Of a DNA stretch of 64,000 nt, positions 19,136 through 28,426 are shown in pieces. Positions within the stretch are counted from its first letter, which is position 1; the number at the start of each line of letters is the position of its first letter. Origin of the DNA: Albidovulum sediminicola (GTDB lineage Bacteria; Pseudomonadota; Alphaproteobacteria; Rhodobacterales; Rhodobacteraceae); the NCBI RefSeq assembly GCF_025751575.1, contig NZ_JAOWLA010000006.1, positions 62,001 through 126,000 of the forward strand, in the 5' to 3' direction. Below the pieces are notes generated by a model. The model searched no databases. It was not told the DNA's origin and saw only the letters and a list, made by a program, of their open reading frames with translations. The position numbers were made by a program, and so were the translations under genes.

Positions 19136-20536
19136 TCAGGCCGTCGCGTCCTTCAGGCGGGCAATAACTTCTTCCCGCCCGAGAACGAGCATCATGTCGA
19201 AGACGCTGGGCGTGACCGTCCGCCCGGCCAGAGCGGCGCGCAGCGGGCCTGCGATCTTTCCAAGACCCAGGCCATGCGCGGCTGCAACGGCGGCAACAAC
19301 GGCCTCCAGCTCATCTCTCGACCAGCTAGCATTTTGCAGCTGCGGCGTCAATTCATGCAGTATACCATGGGATACCGTATCAAGCGCCGCCGCTGCCTTC
19401 TCCTCCATCTCAAGGGGGCGGGAGGTCAGGGCAAAATGCGCTTTATCAATGAGTTCCGGGAATGTCTTCGATCGTTCCCGCAAGCAGTAAAGCGCGCGCG
19501 AAAGGCCATTTTTCTGCACCTGCGAAAGCGCGGGCTGGCCCGAGGCCTCCAGAAATGCCTCAATTTCAGGCAAAAGCTTCTCATCGGGCGTGGCCGCAAT
19601 GTGCTGGCCGCACAGGTTTTCGAGTTTCTTGAAGTCGAGCCGCGCCGGCGCCCGCCCGATTCCCGACAGGTCGAACCACTCCTGCGCCTGTTCGTCGGTG
19701 AAGAATTCCGCGTCGCCATGGGCCCAGCCCAGCCGCGCGAGGTAGTTGCGCATCCCGGCCGCCGGGTAGCCCATGGCCTGGTATTCCTCCAGTCCCACCG
19801 CCCCGTGGCGCTTCGACAGCTTCTTGCCGTCGGGGCCGTGGATCAGCGGAATATGGGCCCAGACCGGCACGGTCCAACCCATTGCGTCGTAGACCATTTG
19901 CTGGCGCGCGGCGTTGTTCAGGTGGTCGTCCCCCCGGATCACATGGGTGATCCCCATGTCGTGGTCGTCCACCACCACGGCCAGCATGTAAGTCGGCGTG
20001 CCGTCGGAGCGCAGGACGATCATGTCGTCCAGATTCTCGTTCCTGACCGTTACGATTCCCTGAACCTCGTCGCGGATCACGGTTTCCCCGTCGCGCGGCG
20101 CCTTCATACGGATTGCAAAGGGTGCGTCGGGGTGCGTGGCGGGGTCCGCGTCACGCCAGGGGCTCTGGAACACCGCGTAGGAGGCGCCCTTCGCCTCCTG
20201 CTCGGCGCGGAACGCCGCAATCTCGTCCGCCGTGGCGAAGCACTTGTAAGCGGTCCCGCGCGCAAGCATCTCATGGGCGACCTCGGCATGGCGGGCGCGC
20301 CGTTCGAACTGGCTGACCACGTCGCCGTCCCAGTCGAGACCCAGCCATTTCAGGCCCCGCAGGATCGCCTCGGTGGCTTGCGGGGTGGAGCGCTCGCGGT
20401 CGGTATCCTCAATGCGAAGCAGGAAGCGGCCGCCGCGCCCGCGGGCGAAAAGCCAGTTGAACAGCGCGGTGCGCGCGCCGCCGATGTGCAGATAGCCCGT
20501 AGGCGAGGGGGCGAAACGGGTCACGATCTGGGTCAT
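19136..20536 (-). CDS. gltX: glutamyl-tRNA synthetase
   Basis: Class I aminoacyl-tRNA synthetase of 466 residues that charges tRNA-Glu, and in many alphaproteobacteria tRNA-Gln before amidation. The HIGH-equivalent is [20 protein letters not shown] at the N-terminus, then [12 protein letters not shown]. The KMSKS-equivalent is [11 protein letters not shown] near residue 240. The C-terminal anticodon-binding region is full length. Start [12 protein letters not shown] at 20536 is conserved. It diverges from comEC with 78 bases between the two start codons, which must hold both promoters. Confidence 0.97.
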   Translation of the reverse strand: MTQIVTRFAPSPTGYLHIGGARTALFNWLFARGRGGRFLLRIEDTDRERSTPQATEAILRGLKWLGLDWDGDVVSQFERRARHAEVAHEMLARGTAYKCFATADEIAAFRAEQEAKGASYAVFQSPWRDADPATHPDAPFAIRMKAPRDGETVIRDEVQGIVTVRNENLDDMIVLRSDGTPTYMLAVVVDDHDMGITHVIRGDDHLNNAARQQMVYDAMGWTVPVWAHIPLIHGPDGKKLSKRHGAVGLEEYQAMGYPAAGMRNYLARLGWAHGDAEFFTDEQAQEWFDLSGIGRAPARLDFKKLENLCGQHIAATPDEKLLPEIEAFLEASGQPALSQVQKNGLSRALYCLRERSKTFPELIDKAHFALTSRPLEMEEKAAAALDTVSHGILHELTPQLQNASWSRDELEAVVAAVAAAHGLGLGKIAGPLRAALAGRTVTPSVFDMMLVLGREEVIARLKDATA

Positions 20537-20614
20537 GGGCGCGTTAACCTTTCGGAAACCAAACGAGTTCAGGCTGACCCGCGTTCATTAGGCAAACCCC
20601 GGCGGGGAAACAAG

Positions 20615-22696
20615 GTGCGATGGTGGCAGGGGGGCGGGGCAGCAGCCCTGCTGGAGGAACTCGCGGCGGCGCGTGGCAGGTTTCTGCTCTGGGCGCCGGT
20701 GCTGTTCTCCTTGGGTATCGGCGCCTACTTCGCGCTGCCGGTCGAGCCCGGCGGCGCTGCGGCGATGGCCATCGGGGCGGTTCTGTCGGGGGCGTTCCTC
20801 TTGCGGCTGCGCGGGCCGGAACGCTGGCACGTCCCCGCGCTGGTGCTTCTGCTGGTGCTGGCGGGGCTGCTGGCGGCCATGGCGCACGCGCATCTTGTCG
20901 CCGCCCCGGTCCTGGCGGAGCGCTATTACGGCCCCGTCACGGGACGGATCGTCGGCATCGACCGGTCCTTTTCGGACCAGCTGCGCCTGACCCTCGATGC
21001 GGTAACATTGCAGGTCGTCGCGCCGTCCCGGACGCCGGAGCGGGTGCGCATTGCGCTTCACGGCGCGGAAAACATCCTGCCTGAGCCCGGTCAGCGCGTG
21101 CGCCTTACCGCGCATCTGTCGCCGCCCGACGGCCCGGTGGAGCCGGGCGGATTCGACTTCCAGCGCGTTGCCTGGTTCTCGGGGCTGGGGGCCGTCGGCT
21201 ACACGCGTGATCCGGTCGAGGTCTTGACCGAGGCCGCGCCGGGCCCCGACATCTGGGCCTTCCGCGCCCGCATGACGCTCTCGCGCGCGATGCAGGGACG
21301 GATGGAGGGGCAGGCGGGCGCCTTCGCCGCGGCGCTGATGACCGGCGACCGCTCAGGCGTCACGCGGGAGACGACCGAGGCCCTGCGCGCCTCGAACCTG
21401 TCGCACCTGATCTCGATCTCCGGGCTTCACATGGGGTTGCTGACGGGCTTTGTCTTTGCGCTTTGCCGCTACGGCCTGGCGCTTGTGCCGCCGCTCGCGC
21501 TCCGGCTGAACACGAAGAAGGTCGCTGCGGTGGTGGCGCTGCTGGCGGCGGCCTTCTACCTTTTCCTGGCCGGTCCCAACGTGGCCACGCGCCGCGCCTT
21601 CGTGATGGCGGCCGTGATGCTGTGCGCGGTGCTGGTGGACCGCCGGGCGATCTCTTTGCGGTCGGTGGCGATCGCGGCGCTGCTCGTCCTGACGCTGGCC
21701 CCCGAAAGCCTGGTGGAGCCCGGGTTTCAGATGTCCTTCGGGGCCACTGTCGCGCTGATCGTCGCCTTCGAGCACTGGGGGGGCGTCGCGGCCCGCTTAC
21801 CGGCGGTGCTTCGGCCGGTCGCGGGGCTCTGCCTGTCCTCGCTTTCCGCCGGGCTCGCGACCGCGCCGATTGCGGGGGCGCATTTTAACCGGATCGCGGA
21901 ATATGGCTTCGCGGCCAACCTCGCCGCCGTACCGCTGATGGGGCTTGCGGTCATGCCCGCGGGCGTGCTGGCCGCGCTCCTCGCGCCGCTGGGGCTTGCG
22001 GCCCCGGCGCTCTGGGTGATGGAGGCGGGTTGTCGCGCGATTCTGGCGGTGGCGGGATGGATCACGGCGCTCGACGGTGCGGTCATCCCGGTGCCGGCGC
22101 CCGCGAGCGCGGTTCTACCGTTGATGAGCCTCGGCGCGCTGATCCTTGCCCTGACTCGGCGGCGAGGGCTTCAACTCGCGGGGGCGGCGGCCGTCGTGGC
22201 GGGCATCGCGCTCTGGTCCTCTGCCGACCGGCCGGCTCTGTTGGTTGCCGCTGAGGGCAAGCTGGTCGGGGTGATGACCGAAGGCGGCCGGGCGCTCTCC
22301 AAGCCCTTGGGCGCGGGCTTTGTCGCGTCGAGTTGGCTTGAAGATGATGGCGACGGCGCGGATCAGGAAACCGCCTTCGGGCGCGGCGCGTTCACTGGTC
22401 CGCGCGGCCAGGTCGCCGCGGGCTTTGGGCCGCGAAGACTTTGGCACCTGACCGGAAAGACCGGCATGCGCCGGGCGGGGGAGCTTTGCCGCTCGGACAC
22501 GATCGTGGTGCTGGACGGGTATTGGCACGGCGGACGACCGGACTGCCTGCTCTTCGACGCGCAGTCGTTGGCGCGCAGCGGTGCTCTGGCGATTTCAATG
22601 GAAGGCGGGGACCTCAGAATTACCGCCGCGCGCGACATTTCGGGTAGACGCCTCTGGAACGACAGGGTCCTGCGCGCCTGGCGCTTGGGTAACTGA
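20615..22696 (+). CDS. comEC: ComEC/Rec2-family inner-membrane DNA-uptake protein
   Basis: A 693-residue membrane protein. It has an N-terminal helix pair (DUF4131-like, residues about 20-90), a soluble OB-like segment, and the Competence channel domain with the signature LSHLISISGLHMGLL near residue 270 and about eight further helices to residue 530. ComEC forms the channel for single-stranded DNA across the inner membrane during transformation. The C-terminal region, which in Bacillus-type proteins is a metallo-beta-lactamase nuclease domain, is present but shows no HxHxDH motif. GTG at 20615 is chosen: it follows GCGGGGAAACAA and gives the expected N-terminus. The frame continues upstream through gltX only as a non-coding reading. 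Confidence 0.88.
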   Translation: MRWWQGGGAAALLEELAAARGRFLLWAPVLFSLGIGAYFALPVEPGGAAAMAIGAVLSGAFLLRLRGPERWHVPALVLLLVLAGLLAAMAHAHLVAAPVLAERYYGPVTGRIVGIDRSFSDQLRLTLDAVTLQVVAPSRTPERVRIALHGAENILPEPGQRVRLTAHLSPPDGPVEPGGFDFQRVAWFSGLGAVGYTRDPVEVLTEAAPGPDIWAFRARMTLSRAMQGRMEGQAGAFAAALMTGDRSGVTRETTEALRASNLSHLISISGLHMGLLTGFVFALCRYGLALVPPLALRLNTKKVAAVVALLAAAFYLFLAGPNVATRRAFVMAAVMLCAVLVDRRAISLRSVAIAALLVLTLAPESLVEPGFQMSFGATVALIVAFEHWGGVAARLPAVLRPVAGLCLSSLSAGLATAPIAGAHFNRIAEYGFAANLAAVPLMGLAVMPAGVLAALLAPLGLAAPALWVMEAGCRAILAVAGWITALDGAVIPVPAPASAVLPLMSLGALILALTRRRGLQLAGAAAVVAGIALWSSADRPALLVAAEGKLVGVMTEGGRALSKPLGAGFVASSWLEDDGDGADQETAFGRGAFTGPRGQVAAGFGPRRLWHLTGKTGMRRAGELCRSDTIVVLDGYWHGGRPDCLLFDAQSLARSGALAISMEGGDLRITAARDISGRRLWNDRVLRAWRLGN

Positions 22697-22716
22697 GCCT
22701 TCCCGAGGGGCGACCG

Positions 22717-23403
22717 TCAGTAGCAGCGGATCAGCCCGACCAGCCGGCCCTGCACCTTCACCATTGCGGCAGGCAGCACGCGGGTTTCATAGGCGGCATT
22801 CGCGGCCTCAAGCAGGATCATCGCGCCCTGTCTGCGAAACCGTTTCAGCGTGGCCTCATGCCCATCGACCAGCGCGACCACGATGTCGCCGTTGTCCGCC
22901 GTCGTCTGTTCGCGGATCACGACGATGTCGCCGTCGTTGATCCCCGCGTCGATCATCGAATCGCCGCGCACCTCAAGCGCGTAATGCGCCCCCTTTCCGG
23001 ACAACATCGATCCGGGCACGGCGACATGGTGCGACACTTCCGAGATCGCCTCGATCGGGACGCCGGCGGCAATCCGGCCCATCACCGGAAGTTCTAGGGC
23101 GTGAACGGCCTCGACCGGCATGGCGCCGGGCGGCGGATCTCGCCGGTCGCCCTCGATCACGCGGGGCTGGAAGGTCTGCTTCTCCATCGCTTCGGGCAGT
23201 TTCACGATCTCGAGGGCGCGGGCGCGATGGGCGAGGCGGCGGATGAAACCCCGTTCCTCCAGCGCCGTGATCAGGCGGTGGATGCCGGACTTGGAGCGCA
23301 GGTCCAGCGCGTCCTTCATTTCGTCGAAAGAGGGCGGAACGCCGTCGCGCGCCATGCGCTTCTGGATGAAATTCAAAAGTTCCAGTTGCTTGCGTGTCAG
23401 CAT
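22717..23403 (-). CDS. lexA: SOS repressor LexA
   Basis: A 228-residue self-cleaving repressor. An N-terminal winged helix ([16 protein letters not shown], then [21 protein letters not shown], residues 1-65) binds SOS boxes. The C-terminal peptidase domain shows the Ala113-Gly114 cleavage site ([10 protein letters not shown]), catalytic Ser149 in [10 protein letters not shown] and Lys187 in GHEATLKRF. RecA filaments induce autocleavage after DNA damage. A GTTC-N7-GTTC box lies 44 bases upstream, consistent with autoregulation. moeA precedes it on the same strand with 88 bases between, so lexA probably has its own promoter. Confidence 0.98.
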   Translation of the reverse strand: MLTRKQLELLNFIQKRMARDGVPPSFDEMKDALDLRSKSGIHRLITALEERGFIRRLAHRARALEIVKLPEAMEKQTFQPRVIEGDRRDPPPGAMPVEAVHALELPVMGRIAAGVPIEAISEVSHHVAVPGSMLSGKGAHYALEVRGDSMIDAGINDGDIVVIREQTTADNGDIVVALVDGHEATLKRFRRQGAMILLEAANAAYETRVLPAAMVKVQGRLVGLIRCY

Positions 23404-23446
23404 AGCGGCAGCTTCCCTTCTTTTGTCGGGTCATCTGTTCGCAAAT

Positions 23447-23461
23447 GTTCTACGCGCGTTC
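23447..23461. promoter_or_regulatory. SOS box upstream of lexA
   Basis: GTTCTACGCGCGTTC fits the alphaproteobacterial LexA consensus GTTC-N7-GTTC exactly. A further GTTC at 23437-23440 sits six bases from the first half-site but has the wrong spacing for a second box. Position 44-58 bases upstream of the lexA start suits repression of its promoter. Confidence 0.88.
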
Positions 23462-23491
23462 CCGGTTTGTGTCAACCGGCGCGGGACTGCG

Positions 23492-24676
23492 TCAGATGGG
23501 AAGGTAGCTGACCAGTTCACCCGCCTCGCGCGCCTTGTCCCCGACGGGGCGGATCAGCAACGCATTCGACATGCCCAGAACCGACAGCAAGGCACTGTCT
23601 TGCCGCGGCAGCGCGTGGATCACCGGCACCCCGTCCTGCGTCTTGACGGTGGCGCGCATGTAGTGGGCGCGCGGCCCGTTCTCCTCGACCGGGGCCGACA
23701 GCGTCGCCTGAATCGGTGTTGCAGCCGGATCGGGCAGGTCCAGCATCGCGCGGATTGCGGGAAGCATGAAGATGTGGCCGCAAACAATTGAAGAAACAGG
23801 ATTTCCAGGAAGGCCAAGAACGGCGGAACGGCCGAGCGTCCCGGCCATCAGCGGCTTTCCCGGCCGCATCGCAACCTTCCAGAACGCCTGCGCCATGCCG
23901 AGGTCGGCCAATACCTTGCCCACGAGGTCATGATCGCCGACCGAGGCGCCACCGATGGTCACGATCAGATCCGCATCCTCGGCCAGCGCCAGCGTGAAAC
24001 GGAGCGAGGCCTCCGTGTCACGCGCGATCGGTAGCACCCGGGCCTCGGCGCCCTCGGCCTCCGCCATCGCCGCCAGGGCCAGGCCGTTCGACGCCACGAT
24101 CTGGTCGGGGCCGGGCGCTTCGCCCGGCATCACGAGCTCGTCTCCGGTTGACAGGAAGGCGACGACGGGGCGGCGGCGGACGGAAACCTCCGGCACGTTC
24201 ATCGCGGCGAACAGGGCGATCTCCTTCGCTCCGATCCGCCGTGGTGCCGAAATCAGGTCGCCCTCGGCGAAGTCCTGGCCGGCCGCGCGGATGTTCCGCC
24301 CCTCTTCCAGGCGGGTGCCCAAGGTGATGTCTTCGCCTGCGCGGGTCACGTCCTCCTGCAGAATGACGCGTTCAGCCCCCGCCGGCACCGGCGCGCCGGT
24401 GAAGATCCGAACCGCCTGGCCTTCTGAGACGGTGCCGCCAAAGCCGCGCCCGGCGGCGGCCTCTCCGATCACCGTTAGCACCCGGCCAGCGACATGATCG
24501 GCCTCGCGGATTGCATAGCCGTCCATGGCGGAGGCGGCGAAGGGCGGCTGCGTCAGGCGCGCCGCCACCGGCTCGGCCAAGACGCGGCCCGCGGCTTGTC
24601 GCAACGGCACGCTTTCAACCCCGGTCGGCGCCACAAGCGCCAGGACCCGCGCCAGCGCCTCCTCGACCGGGATCAC
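23492..24676 (-). CDS. moeA: molybdopterin molybdotransferase MoeA
   Basis: A 394-residue enzyme that inserts molybdate into adenylated molybdopterin in the last step of Mo-cofactor synthesis. Visible blocks are [15 protein letters not shown] near residue 48-62, [16 protein letters not shown] near 170, [13 protein letters not shown] near 240 and [11 protein letters not shown] near 290. Its start at 24676 overlaps the moaC stop by four bases (ATGA). Cofactor genes in a trp-moa-moe-lexA order are a familiar arrangement in Rhodobacterales. Confidence 0.96.
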   Translation of the reverse strand: MIPVEEALARVLALVAPTGVESVPLRQAAGRVLAEPVAARLTQPPFAASAMDGYAIREADHVAGRVLTVIGEAAAGRGFGGTVSEGQAVRIFTGAPVPAGAERVILQEDVTRAGEDITLGTRLEEGRNIRAAGQDFAEGDLISAPRRIGAKEIALFAAMNVPEVSVRRRPVVAFLSTGDELVMPGEAPGPDQIVASNGLALAAMAEAEGAEARVLPIARDTEASLRFTLALAEDADLIVTIGGASVGDHDLVGKVLADLGMAQAFWKVAMRPGKPLMAGTLGRSAVLGLPGNPVSSIVCGHIFMLPAIRAMLDLPDPAATPIQATLSAPVEENGPRAHYMRATVKTQDGVPVIHALPRQDSALLSVLGMSNALLIRPVGDKAREAGELVSYLPI

Positions 24677-25149
24677 GCCCCGGCCTCATATCGGCCGGAC
24701 TTCCCGCCGTCCTTAAGAACGACCCGCAAGCCTTCTATACGCATGGATTTTTCTGCTGCCTTGAGCATGTCGTAGACGGTCAGCGCTGCGACCGAGGCCG
24801 CAGTCAGCGCCTCCATCTCAACCCCCGTCTGGCCGGTCGTCTTGACCGTCGCCTCGATCCGCACCCCAGGCAAAGCCGGGTCGGGCCGCAGGTCCACCGA
24901 GACTTTCGTGATCGGCAACGGATGGCAGAGCGGGATCAGGTCGGCGGTCCGCTTCGCGGCCATGATGCCCGCCAGCCGCGCCACGCCCAGAACATCGCCC
25001 TTCTTCGCGGTACCGGTGGTCACCAGCGCCAGGGTTTCGGGCAGCATCTCGACCCGTGCCTCGGCCACCGCGATCCGGTCCGTCACGTCCTTGTCCGAGA
25101 CATCGACCATATGGGCGTTGCCCTCGGTGTCGAAATGCGTCAGCGCCAT
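24673..25149 (-). CDS. moaC: cyclic pyranopterin monophosphate synthase MoaC
   Basis: A 158-residue protein acting with MoaA in the first step of molybdopterin synthesis, converting 3',8-cyclo-7,8-dihydro-GTP to cyclic pyranopterin monophosphate. Motifs: [12 protein letters not shown] near residue 13, [31 protein letters not shown] near 48-78, and [28 protein letters not shown] near 110-138 with the catalytic-region lysines. ATG at 25149 gives the conserved MALTHFD start; it is one base after the trpC stop. Upstream in-frame codons to 25200 lie inside trpC and are ignored. Confidence 0.96.
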   Translation of the reverse strand: MALTHFDTEGNAHMVDVSDKDVTDRIAVAEARVEMLPETLALVTTGTAKKGDVLGVARLAGIMAAKRTADLIPLCHPLPITKVSVDLRPDPALPGVRIEATVKTTGQTGVEMEALTAASVAALTVYDMLKAAEKSMRIEGLRVVLKDGGKSGRYEAGA

Positions 25150-25150
25150 C

Positions 25151-25948
25151 TCAGACCCCCAGCGGATCGGCCAGGATCGCCCGCGTCGCGGCCGTAACAT
25201 CTGCCTGCCGCATCAGGCTTTCCCCGATCAGGAAACTGCGCGCGCCCACCTCGGCCATCGCGGCGAGGTCTGCGGGCGTGAACAGACCGCTTTCGCAGAC
25301 CAGCATCCGTCCCTCGGGCAGCATCGGTGCCAGCCGCCGCGTGGTGTCGAGCGTCACCTCAAAGGTCTTGAGATTGCGGTTGTTGACGCCGATCATCGGC
25401 GATTTCAGCGCCAGCGCGCGCTCCATCTCGGCCTCGTCATGCACCTCGATCAGGGCGTCCATTCCCCAGTGGCGGGCGGCGTCCTCAAGCTCGGCGGCCA
25501 GCGTGTCGCTGACCGAGGCCATGATGATCAGGATACAGTCCGCGCCCCAGGCACGCGCTTCGGCCACCTGGTAGGTGTCATAGAGGAAATCCTTGCGCAG
25601 TGCGGGCAGGGCGCAGGCTGCCCGCGCGGCTGTCAGGAACTCCGGTGCGCCCTGGAACGAGGGCGCGTCTGTCAGCACCGAAAGGCAGGTCGCCCCCCCA
25701 GCCTCGTAGGCGCGCGCCAGCATCGGCGGATCGAAGTCGGCCCGGATCAACCCCTTGGAGGGCGAGGCTTTCTTGATCTCGGCGATCAGCCCGTAACCGG
25801 CCCGCTCCGCCCGCTCCAGCGCCGCGTGAAAGCCGCGCAACGCTCCGGCTGCGCGCGCTGCTGCCTCGACCTCCGCCAGGGGGCGCGCGGCCTTCGCCGC
25901 GGCGATTTCCTCAAGCTTGTAGGCCTTGATCTTGTCGAGAATATCCAT
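25151..25948 (-). CDS. trpC: indole-3-glycerol-phosphate synthase
   Basis: A 265-residue TIM-barrel enzyme of tryptophan biosynthesis, monofunctional (no fused TrpF). Motifs are [13 protein letters not shown] near residue 55-67 with the catalytic Lys, [12 protein letters not shown] near 118 with a second catalytic Lys, [11 protein letters not shown] near 188 and [11 protein letters not shown] near 220. The start [15 protein letters not shown] is conserved. moaC follows after one base. About 106 bases, containing a copy of the interspersed repeat, separate it from ung upstream, so it may be transcribed from the trpG promoter or its own. Confidence 0.97.
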   Translation of the reverse strand: MDILDKIKAYKLEEIAAAKAARPLAEVEAAARAAGALRGFHAALERAERAGYGLIAEIKKASPSKGLIRADFDPPMLARAYEAGGATCLSVLTDAPSFQGAPEFLTAARAACALPALRKDFLYDTYQVAEARAWGADCILIIMASVSDTLAAELEDAARHWGMDALIEVHDEAEMERALALKSPMIGVNNRNLKTFEVTLDTTRRLAPMLPEGRMLVCESGLFTPADLAAMAEVGARSFLIGESLMRQADVTAATRAILADPLGV

Positions 25949-25990
25949 GCCTTCTCTTACCCCTCCGCTTGCGGGGCGAAAAGCCCCTTG

Positions 25991-26023
25991 CGTTCTTCAT
26001 TGCCGAAATACCCCACGGGGGTG
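25991..26023 (-). repeat. interspersed 3'-end repeat, copy B
   Basis: On the minus strand the sequence reads CACCCCCGTGGGGTATTTCG followed by GCAATGAAGAACG. The right half (GGGGTATTTnGgcAATGAAGAA) matches copy A closely. It follows the ung stop and precedes trpC. Confidence 0.55.
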
Positions 26024-26054
26024 CGGGGGTGTGAAACCCCCGCGGCCGGCCGCT

Positions 26055-26696
26055 TCAGCCCGCCCAGACGATCGGCGCCTCGCCCCGAGCCTCCAGCCAG
26101 GCGTTGACCCGGCTGAACGGGCGCGATCCGAAAAAGCCGCGATAAGCCGACAGGGGCGAAGGGTGGGCGGTTTCGATCCTCAGGTGGTCCGGGTTGCTCA
26201 GGTACCGTGCCGCGAGCTTTTGCGCCGGCCCACCCCAGAGCAGAAAGGCGCGCGGCGTGGCGTCCAGTGCGCCCAGAACCTCCCCCACGAGACGGTCCCA
26301 GCCGAGCCTGTCGTGACCCTTGGGCCGTGCTTCCGGCACGCTCAGCGCGGTGTTGAGCAAAAGCACCCCCTGCGCGGCCCAGTCGTTAAGTTGCGTGCGC
26401 GCTCTCGCAACGCCAAGATCGGCCTGCAACTCCTTGAAAATATTTCCAAGGCTATCCAGGCGGCCGGGAAACCCATCCGGGATGGAAAAGGCCAGCCCGT
26501 CGGCCTTTCCGGGGGTGTGATAGGGGTCCTGGCCCAGGATCACCACGCGCACGGCATCGGGCGCCGCAGCCTCAAGCGCGGCGAAGAGGCGCTCTCGCGG
26601 GGGATAGACGGGCGCCGTCTCTGCCGCCAGCGCGGTCGCGATCCGCGGCCAGTCCCGGCTGAAGAAGGGCAGATGCACCCAGGCCTCGGGGATCAT
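26055..26696 (-). CDS. ung: uracil-DNA glycosylase
   Basis: Family 1 uracil-DNA glycosylase, 213 residues, which removes uracil from DNA to start base-excision repair. The water-activating motif GQDPYH lies at 55-60 (Asp57 catalytic), [12 protein letters not shown] near 108-120, and the DNA-intercalation loop [13 protein letters not shown] at 178-190. The start overlaps the trpD stop by four bases, so it is translationally coupled inside the trp cluster. There is no functional link to tryptophan synthesis that I know of. The protein is slightly shorter than E. coli Ung at both ends but keeps all motifs. Confidence 0.96.
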   Translation of the reverse strand: MIPEAWVHLPFFSRDWPRIATALAAETAPVYPPRERLFAALEAAAPDAVRVVILGQDPYHTPGKADGLAFSIPDGFPGRLDSLGNIFKELQADLGVARARTQLNDWAAQGVLLLNTALSVPEARPKGHDRLGWDRLVGEVLGALDATPRAFLLWGGPAQKLAARYLSNPDHLRIETAHPSPLSAYRGFFGSRPFSRVNAWLEARGEAPIVWAG

Positions 26697-27706
26697 GCGG
26701 CCGCGGTGACGCGCGCCAGCGCTTCGATCTTGCCCTTGGCGGCACCGGAATCGATGGCCTCAGCCGCCTTTGCGGCGCCGTCCTTCAGGTCCGAAGCCGC
26801 CCCAGCGACGACCAGCGCCGCGCTCGCGTTCAGAAGCACTGCGTCGCGATAGGCGCCACCGGCACCGTCCAGCAACGCGCGGAAGGCGGCTGCGTTGTCC
26901 TCGGGCGTGCCGCCCATGATCGCCTCGAAGGGATGGACGGGCAGGCCCGCATCCTCCGGGTGCAGTTCGAACTCCCGCACGGCGCCATCCTCCAGCGCCG
27001 CGACCCAACTGACACCGGCGATCGACAGTTCGTCCGTGCCATCGCCGCCGTGGACAAGCCAGGCCCGGTCGGAGCCGAGGGCGGCCAGCGTCTCGGCCAT
27101 GGGCCGGATCCACTGGCGCGAAAACGCGCCGGTCAGCTGCCGCTTGACCCCGGCGGGGTTTGTCAGCGGCCCCAGAAGGTTGAAGACCGTGCGTGTGCCA
27201 AGCTCCGCCCGGGTCGGCATGACGTGACGGATCGCCGGGTGGTGCATGGGCGCCATCATGAAGGCGATGCCGACCTCTTCCAAAGCCTTTTCAACGACCT
27301 CCGGACCGACCATCACGTTGATGCCCATCTGCGTGAGCGCATCCGCCGCGCCGGATTTCGACGACAGGTTGCGGTTGCCATGCTTGGCCACCGGCACGCC
27401 CGCACCCGCGACCACGAAGGCCGTGGCGGTGGAGATGTTGAGTGTCCCCTTGCCGTCGCCCCCGGTGCCCACGATGTCGATCGCGCCCTCGGGTGCGCGG
27501 ACCTTGTTGCACTTGGCCCGCATGACACGGGCGGCGGCGGCGATCTCCTCGACCGTTTCGCCGCGCGTCCTGAGCGCCATCAGCAGACCGCCCATCTGGC
27601 TGGGGGTCGCCGCGCCTTCGAAAAGCGCCTCGAACGCGGCCTCGGCCTCGTCACGGGTCAGGGGCCGGTCGGCGGCCAGACCGATCAGGGGACGGATATC
27701 GCTCAT
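26693..27706 (-). CDS. trpD: anthranilate phosphoribosyltransferase
   Basis: A 337-residue transferase that joins anthranilate to PRPP, the second step from chorismate to tryptophan. The PRPP-binding loop [15 protein letters not shown] is near residue 78-92, [17 protein letters not shown] near 105-121, and [31 protein letters not shown] near 152-182. Start at 27706 overlaps the trpG stop by four bases (ATGA) and its own stop overlaps ung by four, so trpG-trpD-ung forms a coupled run. Confidence 0.97.
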   Translation of the reverse strand: MSDIRPLIGLAADRPLTRDEAEAAFEALFEGAATPSQMGGLLMALRTRGETVEEIAAAARVMRAKCNKVRAPEGAIDIVGTGGDGKGTLNISTATAFVVAGAGVPVAKHGNRNLSSKSGAADALTQMGINVMVGPEVVEKALEEVGIAFMMAPMHHPAIRHVMPTRAELGTRTVFNLLGPLTNPAGVKRQLTGAFSRQWIRPMAETLAALGSDRAWLVHGGDGTDELSIAGVSWVAALEDGAVREFELHPEDAGLPVHPFEAIMGGTPEDNAAAFRALLDGAGGAYRDAVLLNASAALVVAGAASDLKDGAAKAAEAIDSGAAKGKIEALARVTAAA

Positions 27707-28296
27707 GCCGGCACCTTCAGATCCACGCCCGCGCCTTCGAGGAAGGTCTGCAGCATCCGGTGCCCGTGTTCGGAGGCGATGGATTCGGGGTGGAACTGCA
27801 CCCCCTCGATCGGCAATTCGCGGTGGCGCAGGCCCATGATCGTCCCGTCTGCGAGCCAGGCCGTAATCTCCAGGCAGTCGGGCAGGGTCTCGCGTTCGAC
27901 CACCAGCGAGTGGTAGCGGGTCGCGAGGAAGGGGGAGGGCAGGCCCGCGAACACACCCTTGCCCGCATGGTGCATGGTGCCCATCTTGCCGTGCACGATC
28001 TCATGGCAGCGCACCACACGTCCGCCGAATGCTTGGCCGATCGTCTGATGGCCCAGGCACACCCCCAGAAGCGGCGTGCGCGTTTCGGCCGCCGCATGGG
28101 TCAGCGCAAGGCAGATCCCGGCTTGATCGGGGTCGCAGGGGCCGGGCGAAAGCACGATCGCCTGCGGGCGCAGCGCCATGGCCTCTTGCACGTTCAGCGC
28201 ATCGTTGCGTCGAACCACGACATCGGCGCCCAGTTCGCCAAAATAATGGACGAGGTTGTATGTAAAACTGTCGTAATTGTCGATCAGCAGCAACAT
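27703..28296 (-). CDS. trpG: anthranilate synthase component II (glutamine amidotransferase)
   Basis: A 197-residue class I glutaminase that supplies ammonia to TrpE. The nucleophile is in [15 protein letters not shown] near residue 77-91, and the His-Glu of the triad is in [14 protein letters not shown] near 168-181. ATG at 28296 ([14 protein letters not shown]) is the conserved N-terminus; a longer in-frame start at 28344 is unlikely. It heads trpG-trpD-ung-trpC-moaC-moeA. TrpE lies about 1.8 kb away on the same strand beyond an oppositely transcribed deacetylase gene. Confidence 0.97.
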   Translation of the reverse strand: MLLLIDNYDSFTYNLVHYFGELGADVVVRRNDALNVQEAMALRPQAIVLSPGPCDPDQAGICLALTHAAAETRTPLLGVCLGHQTIGQAFGGRVVRCHEIVHGKMGTMHHAGKGVFAGLPSPFLATRYHSLVVERETLPDCLEITAWLADGTIMGLRHRELPIEGVQFHPESIASEHGHRMLQTFLEGAGVDLKVPA

Positions 28297-28426
28297 GGTG
28301 TGGGCCTCGGTGGGATCGGCGGCAATCGGGGGGTGAACCCCCATTCAGGTCGGGCTATACATGGTCAGAGCCGCGCGCCGGGGTCAAGGGCGAAGCGGAT
28401 TGGGCGGAATTCAGCCGGAGGCAAAA

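Noticed and set aside
19127-20614. In-frame plus-strand extension of comEC through the gltX gene
   Set aside because: It lacks hydrophobic or family pattern and lies entirely antisense to gltX. GTG at 20615 gives the proper ComEC start.
23437-23450. GTTC-N6-GTTC as a second SOS box
   Set aside because: Spacing is six, while the consensus requires seven.
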